Shown here: piece after piece, positions 23,283 through 32,999 of the stretch
Position numbering within the stretch: position 1 is the first letter of the stretch
Layout: each line of letters starts with the position of its first letter
Assembly: GCA_964017045.1 (NCBI GenBank)
Contig: OZ024806.1
Location: 8,328,488-8,392,487 of the forward strand
Reading direction: 5' to 3'
Source: Omphiscola glabra
Lineage: Eukaryota; Mollusca; Gastropoda; Lymnaeidae
Length of the DNA: 64,000 nucleotides
Notes under the pieces: generated by a model
Database searches by the model: none
Seen by the model: only the letters and a program-made list of their open reading frames with translations
What the model was told of the DNA's origin: nothing
Made by a program: the position numbers and the translations under genes

Positions 23283-23655
23283 CAGGCCTTCAAACTACGG
23301 CCCGCGGGTCAGATTCGGCCCACCGGTGGGTCCTTGACCCGGCCCGCCTGGTCGTCGTGAAAAATATGGGAAGAAACCATACATTGATCATATAATTATC
23401 CAAAAGCAGACCCAGAGTTCCCATGGACACTAGTTAATTTATGTTTATTTAATGTATTCCTCATTTTTTGTTTTCCCCTGTTTTATTATGTTTTTTTTGT
23501 TGCTTTTGCAATTTTTGTCCACCATAAATAAGATATGTGCAGTGCGCATGGGAATTTGTTCATATTTTTTTAAAAACTATTGTCCAGCCCCAAACAGTGT
23601 CTGAATAACATTGAACTGGCCCCTGATTAAAATAATTTGAGGACTCTTGGTGTAG
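23283..23655. mobile_element. Possible hAT-like element
   Basis: It begins CCAGGCCTTCAAACTACGG with GGCCCGCGGG. The right end, read inverted, is CCAAGAGTCCTCAAATTATT. CAGG..TCAAA ends with GGCCCG motifs fit a hAT element. No exact 8-bp duplication was found. Confidence 0.35.
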
Positions 23656-23954
23656 AAAATAAAAGGAATAATTGTATTATGCAGTATAATATGAGGAAGA
23701 TGTTTATATCTTTAAAAAAAATCGTATTTTCTTTTTTCTCTTGGATGCCATCAGCACTGGTTTGTATTAGTAATCTTCACTAAACTATATTATTACTATT
23801 TATGTTGTGCTATATTCTGAAATCGTGTGACTTTCCAACAACGCCGACACAAGTGCTAGGAGAAATGAAATGTATTCGGCATTTCCGGGTCTACTGGAAA
23901 AGCAATCTGAATCTACTTTAACGCGTCATTTACCGAAGCATGAATCAAATAATT

Positions 23955-24137
23955 CCGTATCCGGAAATCTGTTTGAATGAAATTTCTTCGACGGAAAATT
24001 GATCGACGGAAGTATGGTCGAACGGAAGTTTAGTCGAGTTTTATTTTCAGTTCACACGTTCAAATTTTGCGTCAAATTTCTTTTTGAACGCATTATTTTG
24101 TTTTACTATATTATCGTATAGTGCGTTTCCGGTAACC
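23955..24137. mobile_element. Palindromic MITE (family c), shortened copy
   Basis: It begins CCGTATCCGGAAATCTG and ends TTTCCGGTAACC. It is flanked on both sides by AAATAATT (23947-23954 and 24138-24145), a perfect 8-bp target duplication. The left arm and the centre (TTTTGAACGCATTATTTTG) are present, but nearly all of the right arm is deleted. It is non-coding. Confidence 0.88.
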
Positions 24138-24145
24138 AAATAATT

Positions 24146-25051
24146 CGAATATTTTATTTATTATTGTTATTCGACTCTGGGGCCAAAGAAGGTGATAAAT
24201 TGTAAATACAAAAGTGCACTTCATCTATGATTGAATTTTCATTATTAGTGACAGTTGCTGTATTTTTAGCACTCACGTCCGGCTCCCCGTAATTCGTAAC
24301 CCTTTGACATTTTGTCACGAGCAATGTGGAGAAAGACAATCAGTCAACGTCAGCGAGATCCCACATAGTTATCATTTGTTTTGACAAGTTATGGCGTCGA
24401 CCAAAACAATTAAAGTAGGATCAAGGAATACTCCCTTACTTTTTCCCGCTCCCGGTGAAGACGGTTGTAAATCAAAGAACGGGAACCTCTGGTCGAGTCT
24501 TGTAGTATCCTCCCTTTCTTTGATTCCCCCCCCCCCCCCCCCCCACATGATCGTCTCAAAACATTTCCACCAAAATACGCTATTTTTCTGTCAACATTCA
24601 GAAATGATTCCTAGCCTTTGACCTGATAATGGCGTCGTTTGCAGCATGCGATGAATGCTAGATCAGGGGGTCAGCAAAGATTTTTATTATTTTTAAGTAG
24701 TTCTTTAAAAAAAAATATTTTGATAGTCGCAAGTAGTTATAAATTACCACAAAAAATTATTAAAATAACCAGAAGCCACACACGACAGAGTTTGGTTGAC
24801 AACAACAGAACACGTGAACTGTAGAAGTTTTTATATATATTTTTATATATATATTACCGCGAACTTTAATATAACTTTTCGAGCTTTCAATACCACCAGT
24901 TTTGAATGAAGTTTTTAAAAAAATCCCTACATCCAAATTGCTAAAATAAAATGATTACACAACAAAGCAAATTTCACAGAAACTGCAAAAAATTCTGATG
25001 TAGCTTGGTACCTTAAAACAGTTCTGATTTTTTTCAGTCTGAATAGTATCC
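24146..25051. other. Intergenic stretch, nothing recognised
   Basis: AT-rich sequence with a C-run at about 24528-24544. No exon-like segment or shared repeat was seen. Confidence 0.4.
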
Positions 25052-25059
25052 GTGTTGGA

Positions 25060-25336
25060 CGGTTACCGGAAATTTGATCGAAAGAAATTTCGTCGACGGA
25101 AAATTGATCAACGGTAATTTGATCGAACGGAAATTTATACGTTAACATTTTCGTCAATTTCTTTTTGAACGCACTATACTATATCGTAAAACATAATAAT
25201 GCGTTCAAAAAGAAATTTGACGCAAAATTTTAACGTATAAATTTAAAAAACCATTCGACCAAATTTCCGCGCGATCAAATTTCCGTCGATCAATTTTCCA
25301 TCGACCAAATTTCTTTCGATCAAATTTCCGGATACG
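25060..25336. mobile_element. Palindromic MITE (family c), full-length copy
   Basis: The 277-bp foldback begins CGGTTACCGGAAATTTG and ends CAAATTTCCGGATACG. GTGTTGGA lies on both sides (25052-25059 and 25337-25344), an 8-bp target duplication. The arms run to a centre at about 25185 and contain shorter internal repeats of the type CGACGGAAAATTGATC. Because both arms are present, the element could form a hairpin of about 125 bp. No protein is encoded. Confidence 0.9.
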
Positions 25337-25949
25337 GTGTTGGATCTCTCTTTGTGCTTTACATTTCCAATATGCTCGTTTTGTGTGTGTGTGTTGTTTT
25401 TTTTCGTTTTTTTACAACACTATTTTTCTTAAATACTAGAAATAAACCGGCCAAAATAATGGCGGCGGTGGCTGCAGCAATGCGTGAACTTCCCATCTTG
25501 TAATATTACTTGAGAAAACATTCATTCAAGCAAAGCACGTTTTTGGAATACCATATATCGCTAACTTCTGGGGATTTTGTTATTTTGCGCGCTTATTGAA
25601 CCAGAGCTTTACAGCCATACAGTCGTAACTAGGTGATTTATTTGTATGTTATACTAAATATCTTTCGCACACACATACACACACACACAAAACACATCAC
25701 ACAAATTAAATGCATAAAAAGGCTCATTTAATAAAGGTGAAATTTAAAAAAAAAAATTAAATATCATTTACTAAGTACCCCGATTTGTTTCTTTTTTTTT
25801 TTTTACAAAAGGGAATATTGGTTGTAATACTTCAAATACAAAATACCGCTTTATTGACTAAAGTTACATAAATTCTTAATCAGTACCGGAAAAAATTTAC
25901 CGACTATGTTACGGGACACGCAGCCTCAGCTTTTTGTTTGAAATAATGT

Positions 25950-26165
25950 AAATGGACCTAAATTGGTCTCAGTGTAGCTCTGTGATGGAACTAAATTGGT
26001 CTCAGTGTAGCTTTGTTATTGAACTAAATTGGTCTCAGTGTAGCTTTCTTATGGAACTAAATTGGTCTCAGTGTAGTTCTGTTATGGAACTAAATTATTG
26101 GTCTCAGTGTAGCTCTGTTCTTGAACTAAATTGGTCTCAGTGTAGCTTTGTTATGGAACTAACTA
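25950..26165. repeat. 33-bp minisatellite, left half of a split array
   Basis: The unit is ATGGAACTAAATTGGTCTCA then GTGTAGCTCTGTT, about six copies. The same unit resumes at 26889 after about 720 bp of other DNA. Confidence 0.92.
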
Positions 26166-26888
26166 ACTTACTGAAGAAAATCAGCAGACCATCGAGCCGA
26201 GGCTCATAAGGTCTTCCCCAACATACCTCCACCGCCCCCAACTGGCATTCAACCACTCCCCCAGTGGTCTCTATTCCATGCCGAGGGCTCCCCGCCTCTG
26301 AGACAGCCCCACCCACCCTTCCACTCGATTGACTATGCGAGTGAGGCCGCATCAGAGAAGGGACGCCTGGCCAGCCGGGGTGATGCTTACACAGCAACCG
26401 GGCCGGACTTCCTTGGGCTGGGGTGGATACAATTTACGTCTCTAAAGCCCCCCCTTCCCACCCCGGGGGGACTCGTAGGTGTTAACAGACGCCCTCTAAT
26501 AGGGTTTACGTGGTTTTCTGCGGCATGACTAATTCACACCACAGCTGGGAAGTGATAAAAAGAGAGGTTGCCTAGGAGCAGTACCCTCAAGACTGCATAT
26601 TTGGAATCATCGGCTAGGGTCGCCACACTCCTTCGCCTCATATCCATGCGGCAACTGTAATCATATCCCGACCTGTTTCTACGTTATTTTCGACTGCATT
26701 TGGTAGGAAACCATGCAGCCGTGCTCTTTCTAACGCAGTTTCCGTGCGTTACCTTTGCCTTTCGGCGCAGGTCCCCTACACGGTGATAATGTACCCCGGG
26801 TAACGTTTCAGGGGGTTCGTGGCAAACGCCTCTTTGTCGACATGCCATTTATGGGACGGACATGCCGACTAGAGCCCCGGGGGGATGT
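26166..26888. repeat. Insertion in the minisatellite; includes a dispersed repeat
   Basis: Positions 26170-26615 match 40438-41310 (minus its nested insert) with shared blocks ATCGAGCCGA, CCACCCTTCCACTCGA, CTATGCGAGTGAGGC, CGGGCCGGACTT and GCCTAGGAGCAGT. The rest, to 26888, is GC-richer unique DNA. Its position between two halves of one tandem array shows that it inserted there. Its class is unknown. Confidence 0.65.
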
Positions 26889-27265
26889 TATGGAGCTAAA
26901 TTGGTCTCAGTGTAGCTCTGTTATGGAACTAATTTGGTCTCAGTATAGCTCTGTTATGGAACTAAATTGGTCTCAGTGTAGCTCTGCTATGGAACTAAAT
27001 TGGTCTCATTGTAGCTCTGTTATGGATTGGTCTTGGTGTAATTGTGCTATAGAACTTAATTGGTCTCCGTATAGTTGTGTGAACGCAGCAAGGACCAACG
27101 CACTACAATAGAACTAAAATGGTCTCGTTGTGGTTGTGTGAACGCAGCAAGGACCAACGCACTACAATAGAACTAAAATGGTCTCGTTGTGGTTGTGTGA
27201 ACGCAGCAAGGACCAACTCACTACAATAGAACTAAAATGGTCTCGGTGTGGTTGTGTTACCGTGC
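26889..27265. repeat. 33-bp minisatellite, right half, passing into a 60-bp variant
   Basis: Units ATGGAACTAAATTGGTCTCA... continue for about six copies. From about 27050 a longer unit of about 60 bp (GAACTAAAATGGTCTCGTTG plus a GTGAACGCAGCAAGGACCAA block) repeats three to four times. The longer unit is the 33-mer joined to new sequence. Confidence 0.9.
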
Positions 27266-27269
27266 CAAG

Positions 27270-28020
27270 GACCAATGCACCAGAAAATCACAGAAGCCCA
27301 GTTCATCCAGCCTTCGGTGCACTAAAAGTGCTGTAAATAACTGAACCAAATCTCGTCCACGTTTCCCCTCCAGCTCTGCTGTCACACTAAAGTGATTCTT
27401 AAAGGCTCACCTGTCCGATGCTAAAGTGTATTTTATAGATCCATGGTTTCCGATGCTATTATCAATCTTATTTAAAAGCTGTAAAATTTTAACAGCTTAA
27501 AAAATATTAACCTTGATGTGGAAAGTTCTTTCCTTGTCTATTTACTCCCCCCCCCCCACCCTTAAAAAAAAAATGAAAGAATACCGACGCCATCTGTCTT
27601 GGAATGGAAGTCATCATGTAGGAGATGTCCTACAAGTTTCCGTGGAGGGCCCTCTAGCACATAAGGGCATTTGTGTCATGGTTCCAGAACTTAGCTTTAA
27701 CGCCAGGGCTTATCTTTGAACTTAACATTCCGAATGCGTATCTTTTTTTAGCATATCATTTCTTCCTAATCCCCATAATGTGTATCATTTCTATTGAACC
27801 TTATATTGCTTATGGTCCGTACTGCATAACCTCATCTCGGACGCTGCGCCATTTTAATTTCAATTTCCATGATGCTCTTTGAAAATCATCTTGATTATTT
27901 TTCCATCTCTTCTTTCTTAAGTTATTTTCTGTCATGGGCGGATGACGTGTTAGGGACCGGGGGTATTCAACCCTTTTTTAACATAAAAAACCCCCACAAC
28001 AACATATCTCTAACTAACAA
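27270..28020. other. Intergenic stretch, nothing recognised
   Basis: It contains a C-run at about 27548-27557 and several short frames with no domain or splice support. Confidence 0.4.
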
Positions 28021-28345
28021 ATGAAAGAAAAGATTCGTCAGGCAATTGGGCAGTACGATGATCTCCCGGTGACTATAAAAAAAGTGCAAACTGGAATGGT
28101 ATGGCCACGTGACAAGAAAACAAAGGCTTCCCAGAGAAATCATGCAGGGCACAGCGAGAGGAGGGAGAAGAAGAGGAACACAGAGAAAAAGATGGGAAGA
28201 TAGCATCAAAGAGTGGACGGGACTAAAGCTAGGCGTTGCTGTGCGTATTGCAGAAAACAGAGAGGAATGGAGAAGGATACTTTTCATGCCATCCGTGGCG
28301 CCCCAACGGTCCAAGGACTAAGGGACATGAGGATGATGATGAAAA
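28021..28345 (+). pseudogene. LINE C-terminal fragment with GATGATG tail
   Basis: After a frameshift near 28100, the plus strand reads TRKQRLPREIMQGTARGG, then RWEDSIKEWTGLKLGVAVR, then EEWRRILF. This is the conserved extreme C-terminus of many non-LTR retrotransposon ORF2 proteins (RW.D.IKEWTG..L..AVR...R..WR). A stop at 28319-28321 is followed by GATGATGATGA, a simple tail like that of the element at 17561. The upstream reverse transcriptase is missing, so it is a 5'-truncated copy. Confidence 0.85.
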
Positions 28346-28349
28346 CAAA

Positions 28350-29820
28350 ATTATTATTATTTAATTATTTATTTTGTTTAAAACTGTTTGCATCATGAAC
28401 AGAAGTACTTCCCGTGAAGGCAGGAAGGCCTTACTTAGGCGAAGCCATGTTTCAGATGTATCGAGAAATGCTTTCTATAGATGAGGCAAGCTTCTGGCAC
28501 AACTTGGTAGTCCCCCCTCTCAACATGAGAGGCGCTGACATGCGCAGCACTGTCGTTTTTTCTCCCTCCCCATATATTTTATTTTAAAGTTTACACATTC
28601 CCCATTTTTACCTCCTCCCAAAAAAAAAATTTCCTTAAAATTTATTATTCTATCTTTTTAAATATCCGTTCAAAAAACGTGCTAACTTCTTCTTCTTTCG
28701 CCTCTTCGTCCTCGAGGAATAGCAGCCGGTCTTCATCGACGTCTGTGGTCCTTCTTAGAACATAGGCCGCATACAAGAGTTCTCCAGGCATCACGATCTT
28801 GAGCCAACGATCTTGCTAACTTCGACCTCACATTAATTTCTACCACTTTTCTTCTACAAATTTCTCCAAAAAGAGATTTAACCCGCTTTCGTGAGTCCTG
28901 TTGATTCAAAAGGTGCGTGCTAATCAGGTCGGAACAAACATTACTTTTTGGTGTCTTGATTTACTATCACATCGGGCTTTGGTTTTTTTTGGTCAGTTTT
29001 TTTTTAAAAATAGAAATATTTATTGTTCCATTTAAAGTGGAGGTAAATCATTCCTGTACCAGGAGCAAAGAAAAAAATAATCACCGATATCTCGTAGCTT
29101 CCGGTGTTGAACAGACATGAAAGATATCGGCGCATGATACCCGACATCCTAGGCCACACCACATCCCCCACACCCCCACAACACTCCTTCAACCTAGCCC
29201 CACCCTCATCTCAACCGCAAATACTATTCAGGGTCATTTTTTTTTTTGTTTCAATTTTATTATACAGTTTAGGGTTTTGAAAATATCATAAATTATGAAT
29301 TCCTTCATTTTAATATAGATATTTATTGTTTTAAATTTTAGAAACGAGTTCCTTGTCTCTCTAAATGGGTATAAAAGGCGCCTCTGGTGCGAGGGGACAG
29401 AAATATTGTTTTCAATTATCGAGAGAATATCTTGTTTCAAGATCACTGCATTGTCGAACACCCGCCCTTTGAGTAGCATGCGGTGCTGCTCATGAGCTTG
29501 TCACCGTCGCTGAAGGTAGGCAATATTCTTACAGCAATTCACGTGTTCGTTTTTGAGGACTATTGAAATTGTTTTTGGGTGAAATTACACGGAATGGGAC
29601 CAGTACCGGATTTACCCATAAGCTAAATAAGCTACAGATTAGGGCCTCACAATCTGCCAGCTATATATTTTTTATTTTTTCTGTGACCACCTCATGTAAT
29701 TTCAAACGATAGAGGGCCCTGAATTGGACGGTGCGTTTTACCGGTAGCCACCGCTGCCTGAAACCTTCTTTGTAAAAATGGGACATTTCTTTCTTTTTTT
29801 CTTCTTTTTTTTCCTTTTTT
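28350..29820. other. Intergenic stretch, nothing recognised
   Basis: AT-rich with T-runs near 28985, 29238 and 29800. Short frames on both strands have no domain signature. Confidence 0.4.
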
Positions 29821-29849
29821 TTAAAAGTGAGAATTAAAACTTCACTACA

Positions 29850-29990
29850 AATTTTGAGAGTATGTTGTCATCGGCAACGAGTCTTTGTGCCAAGTTTCAG
29901 CTCGATAGGTTTACGGGAAGTAGGTCAATAAGCCGTCCGAAGATTTTTACCTATATACACATATGCAAAGTTAATATAAAGGATTAAAAA
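29850..29990 (+). repeat. Dispersed repeat (family d), right module only
   Basis: GTTGTCATCGGCAACGAGTC, GTGCCAAGTTTCAGCTCGAT, GGTCAATAAGCCGTCCGAAG and GTTAATATAAAGGATT are the conserved right module. This copy agrees best with the apparent consensus of the family. Confidence 0.75.
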
Positions 29991-30432
29991 AAAAGAAATA
30001 AAATACCCCTACCCCCCCTCGAAAATAGGTATTTATTTGGAGGCTACTCATTCGAACGGCGTGCAGATCTTCATTCGCCTTTTAATACGTTTATTGAAAT
30101 TCCTTTTCGTTATTACGTTTATAGGATTTAATAATTGTATTTGTATAGTTACCAATCAATCGGTTACTTGTATAATTTAGTTTAATGCTATACGCTAGAT
30201 TGAAACTATTTCTGCATGGAATTAATTCCTTCAAAATGGTATACACATATTGGGGAAAAAAGTTTAGAGTGAAGCTATGCAATGCTATCAAAAGTGTGAA
30301 ATAACTACCGAAGATAAGCCAGATGTGGGGGTGGGGTGTGAGTTCGAAATAGACTGTTCTACAGCGGAAGCTGTAGAGGACCTCGAAATATCTGATGCCC
30401 GTACAAAAAAAAAATATGGTTGATACCTGCAC

Positions 30433-30630
30433 CAGTGGTTCTCAACCTTCCTAGAGTCGCGACCCTTTACTACAAATCCTCATGCCGTGTTGGCCCCCAA
30501 CCATAAAATTATTTTCGTTGCTACTTCATAAATATGTGTTTTCTTATGGTCTTAGGCGACCCCTGTGTATAGGTCGTTCGACCCTCCCCCCCCCCCAATG
30601 GGGTTGCGACCCGTAGGTTGAGAACCGCCA
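30433..30630 (+). mobile_element. SPIN-like hAT MITE, copy 2
   Basis: It begins CAGTGGTTCTCAACCTTCCT. The end is GGTTGAGAACCGCCA. The interior has ATAAAATTATTTTCGTTGCT and TATGGTCTTAGGCGACCCCT. A C-run at about 30585-30596 has expanded inside it. The flanks ACCTGCAC and CACTAGAT do not form a convincing target duplication, so boundaries at the base level are less sure here. Confidence 0.88.
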
Positions 30631-31231
30631 CACTAGATAGTGGAAGTGGGTGGCCAAAAGCTCGAACGAATTTTTGCACGATTCTTAACAAACCCCTAAA
30701 AACAATTTTTTTTTTGCTTTTACATCGCAGATTTATTTCACCAACTTTTCCAGAAATAAACAAAACAAAAGGAAAGATTACCGTGATTGGGGGGTGGGGG
30801 TGGGGGGTGGGGAGGGCAGACGACTGCAAAATCATTGGTCTATCTGCGAGCCACTCGAATAATCTTGTTTTCCAGCCAGCGAAGTGCAGCTGAAGGGCCA
30901 TTACCGAGAACTGTTGAAAAATGTCCCTCTGATTTACACGAGCTTGTCTAAACAAACTTCGTGTAGACGCATTATCACCCTATCAACTTTTACCGGACCG
31001 TTTATCTCAGCTATCATGATACTTGTCAACGCCGGCTCGGCCTTAAGTAAGCTCTTGGCTCTCACAGGAGCTGAGCGCACCGGCGTGGCTCTCGGACAGT
31101 GTTGCAGGCTCACGACAAGACGCCGCCTGTTGTCGCCTATTTAAAAAAGAAATAAACTTACTTACGTGAGATATACATTGTAGGATTTATATATATAAAC
31201 AAATGGAAAAGGATGATCTCTCGTACACAAA

Positions 31232-31330
31232 CTTTAAGATAAGATAAGATTCTTTTATTGATCCAAACAAATGGAAATGTTTTTTGATTGCATTGTACAT
31301 TTTCAGCACATAAATAAAACAATTTGAACA
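31232..31330 (-). repeat. Dispersed repeat, possible LINE 3' end
   Basis: AAGATAAGATAAGATTCTTT then GATCCAAACAAATGGAAATG then TTGCATTGTACATTTTCAGC resembles 48555-48670. The simple AAGAT repeat at the left end suggests a minus-strand element with a short-repeat tail. No protein is encoded. Confidence 0.5.
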
Positions 31331-31531
31331 CAAGACAACTATATTAAATTATTTCACTAGTGAAAAAAACGGCCGTTCAGTGAATTCTCTTAGCCATATC
31401 CGGGTCTTATTAGTTCTCATTACGATTTGTTACTTCAGGGGGGAGCACGCTGGTATATTCGCACAGATATAGCATATTGTCTTTGTGAGTAGAGACCAAA
31501 AAAAAAACAGCATGGTCAGGTGTAAAGGTGT

Positions 31532-31717
31532 CAGAGGCGTAGCTGGAGGGCAGGGGGGGGGACAGATTACCCTTTGCGCCAGACTAGTTAGGGGCACCAA
31601 AATGTGCTTTGATATTATTTATTGGTGAAAATAATAGATTTGGGAGTGAAAGAAGAAAGGGAGGCTCTTTAAAACGAATCTTGTCCCCGGGTGCCAAACG
31701 CCATAGCTACGCCTCTG
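31532..31717. mobile_element. CAGAGGCGTAGC MITE (family b), copy 3
   Basis: It begins CAGAGGCGTAGCTGGAGG and ends ATAGCTACGCCTCTG. Flanks AAAGGTGT and AAAGGTTC match at 6 of 8 positions. The interior keeps GGCACCAAAATGTGCTTTGA and ACGAATCTTGTCCCCGGG. A G-run near 31553-31560 varies in length. Confidence 0.88.
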
Positions 31718-31964
31718 AAAGGTTCCACGTGTTACATAACCGGACCCTTGGGCAAACAGTGCGCATGTATGGTAGCGAGTGGTGAGAGGATGGGGGTGTG
31801 GTGGAGCATGTGGTGGAGCATGTCTATGTCAAAAATGAGGTCGGAGGGAAACCAGTGAAATTGTGGGTGGAGGACCGAACTTTCTGTCTGAATGGTCTCG
31901 TCCTGCCCGACCTCTAGATGCGCGTCACTTTTTTTTTTGGATACGCCACTGGCTTTAGGTTCAC

Positions 31965-32340
31965 CTTACTCTACAGACCCCCTCAACCCTAGATACACCT
32001 CTACTCTACAGACCCCCTCAACTCTAGATACACCTCTACTCTACAGACCCCCTGACCCCTCAACCCTAGATACACCTCTACTCTATAGACCCCCCCCCAA
32101 CCCTAGATACACCTCTACTCTACAGACCTCTCAACCCTAGATACACCTATACTCTACAGACCCCTGAACCCTCAACCCTAGATTCACCTTACTCTACAGA
32201 CCCCTCAACCCTAGATTCACCTCTACTCTACAGACCCTCTCAACTCTATTATAAATACACCTCTACTCTACAGACCCCTCAACCCTAGATTCACCTCTAC
32301 TCTAGAGACCCCCCTCAGCCCTAAACCATAGATACGCCTT
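31965..32340. repeat. Minisatellite, about 35-bp unit, about 11 copies
   Basis: The unit is CACCTCTACTCTACAGACCC then CCTCAACCCTAGATA, with length variants of roughly 30 to 45 bp. Variable lengths break any frame. Confidence 0.88.
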
Positions 32341-32514
32341 CACACTAGATACGCCACGATGATATGCCTGGACAGTGCAGTCACTTGAAAAAAAAAGCCC
32401 GTGTACATATATTTCAATTTATTCAAAACTGGTCAGTCGCTGATGCTATCAGGGGCGTTTCACCCAAAACCTATCCACACCTATCACTGACATTATGATA
32501 TAGGCTTAAAAGCA

Positions 32515-32995
32515 AGCATCTTACAAACAAGAGCGTAGGAATAACCCTAAAAGCAATGGTTTTCGTATAAATCCTTTATGTGCCTTTTTGTCTAGTAACT
32601 GTACGTGCTTTATCATTTATGTGATTGTAGCAACTGTTTTTTTGGCATGGGAATTTTTTCTTTTTTTAATCAAACTTAGTGCATGTAAAACCTTATAGAC
32701 TATAGATATATTTAAACCCAAATGCGCCACAAATACAAAGCACATATCGACCAAAACAAATTTAAACTCCACACCGAAACATGCACCCATTAAACAAATC
32801 ATATTTGATTTATCTTCCCTTTGACTAACATATTTGTTTTGAGGGGTGGGGCTGAAAATTTGATAGAATGTGTTGTCATCGGCAGCGAGTCTATGTGCCC
32901 AGTTTCAATTCGATAGGATGACGGGAAGTGGGTGAATATCTGTCCGAAGAATTTGCACCAAGGAAAAAAAGCGAAGTTAATATAAAGGATTTTAA
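32515..32995 (+). repeat. Dispersed repeat (family d), uninterrupted copy
   Basis: It aligns to 1826-2560 without the SPIN-like element: TTTCGTATAAATCC is followed directly by TTTATGTG, then TGTACGTGCTTTATCATTTA, GGCATGGG and the TCATCGGCA right module. It therefore supplies the paralogous empty site for SPIN-like copy 1. Confidence 0.75.
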
Positions 32996-32999
32996 TGAC

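Noticed and set aside
30885..31160. Possible retroposon ending in AAATAAACTTACTTAC
   Set aside because: The tail is suggestive of a retroposed end, but no second copy or coding trace is present in the window.
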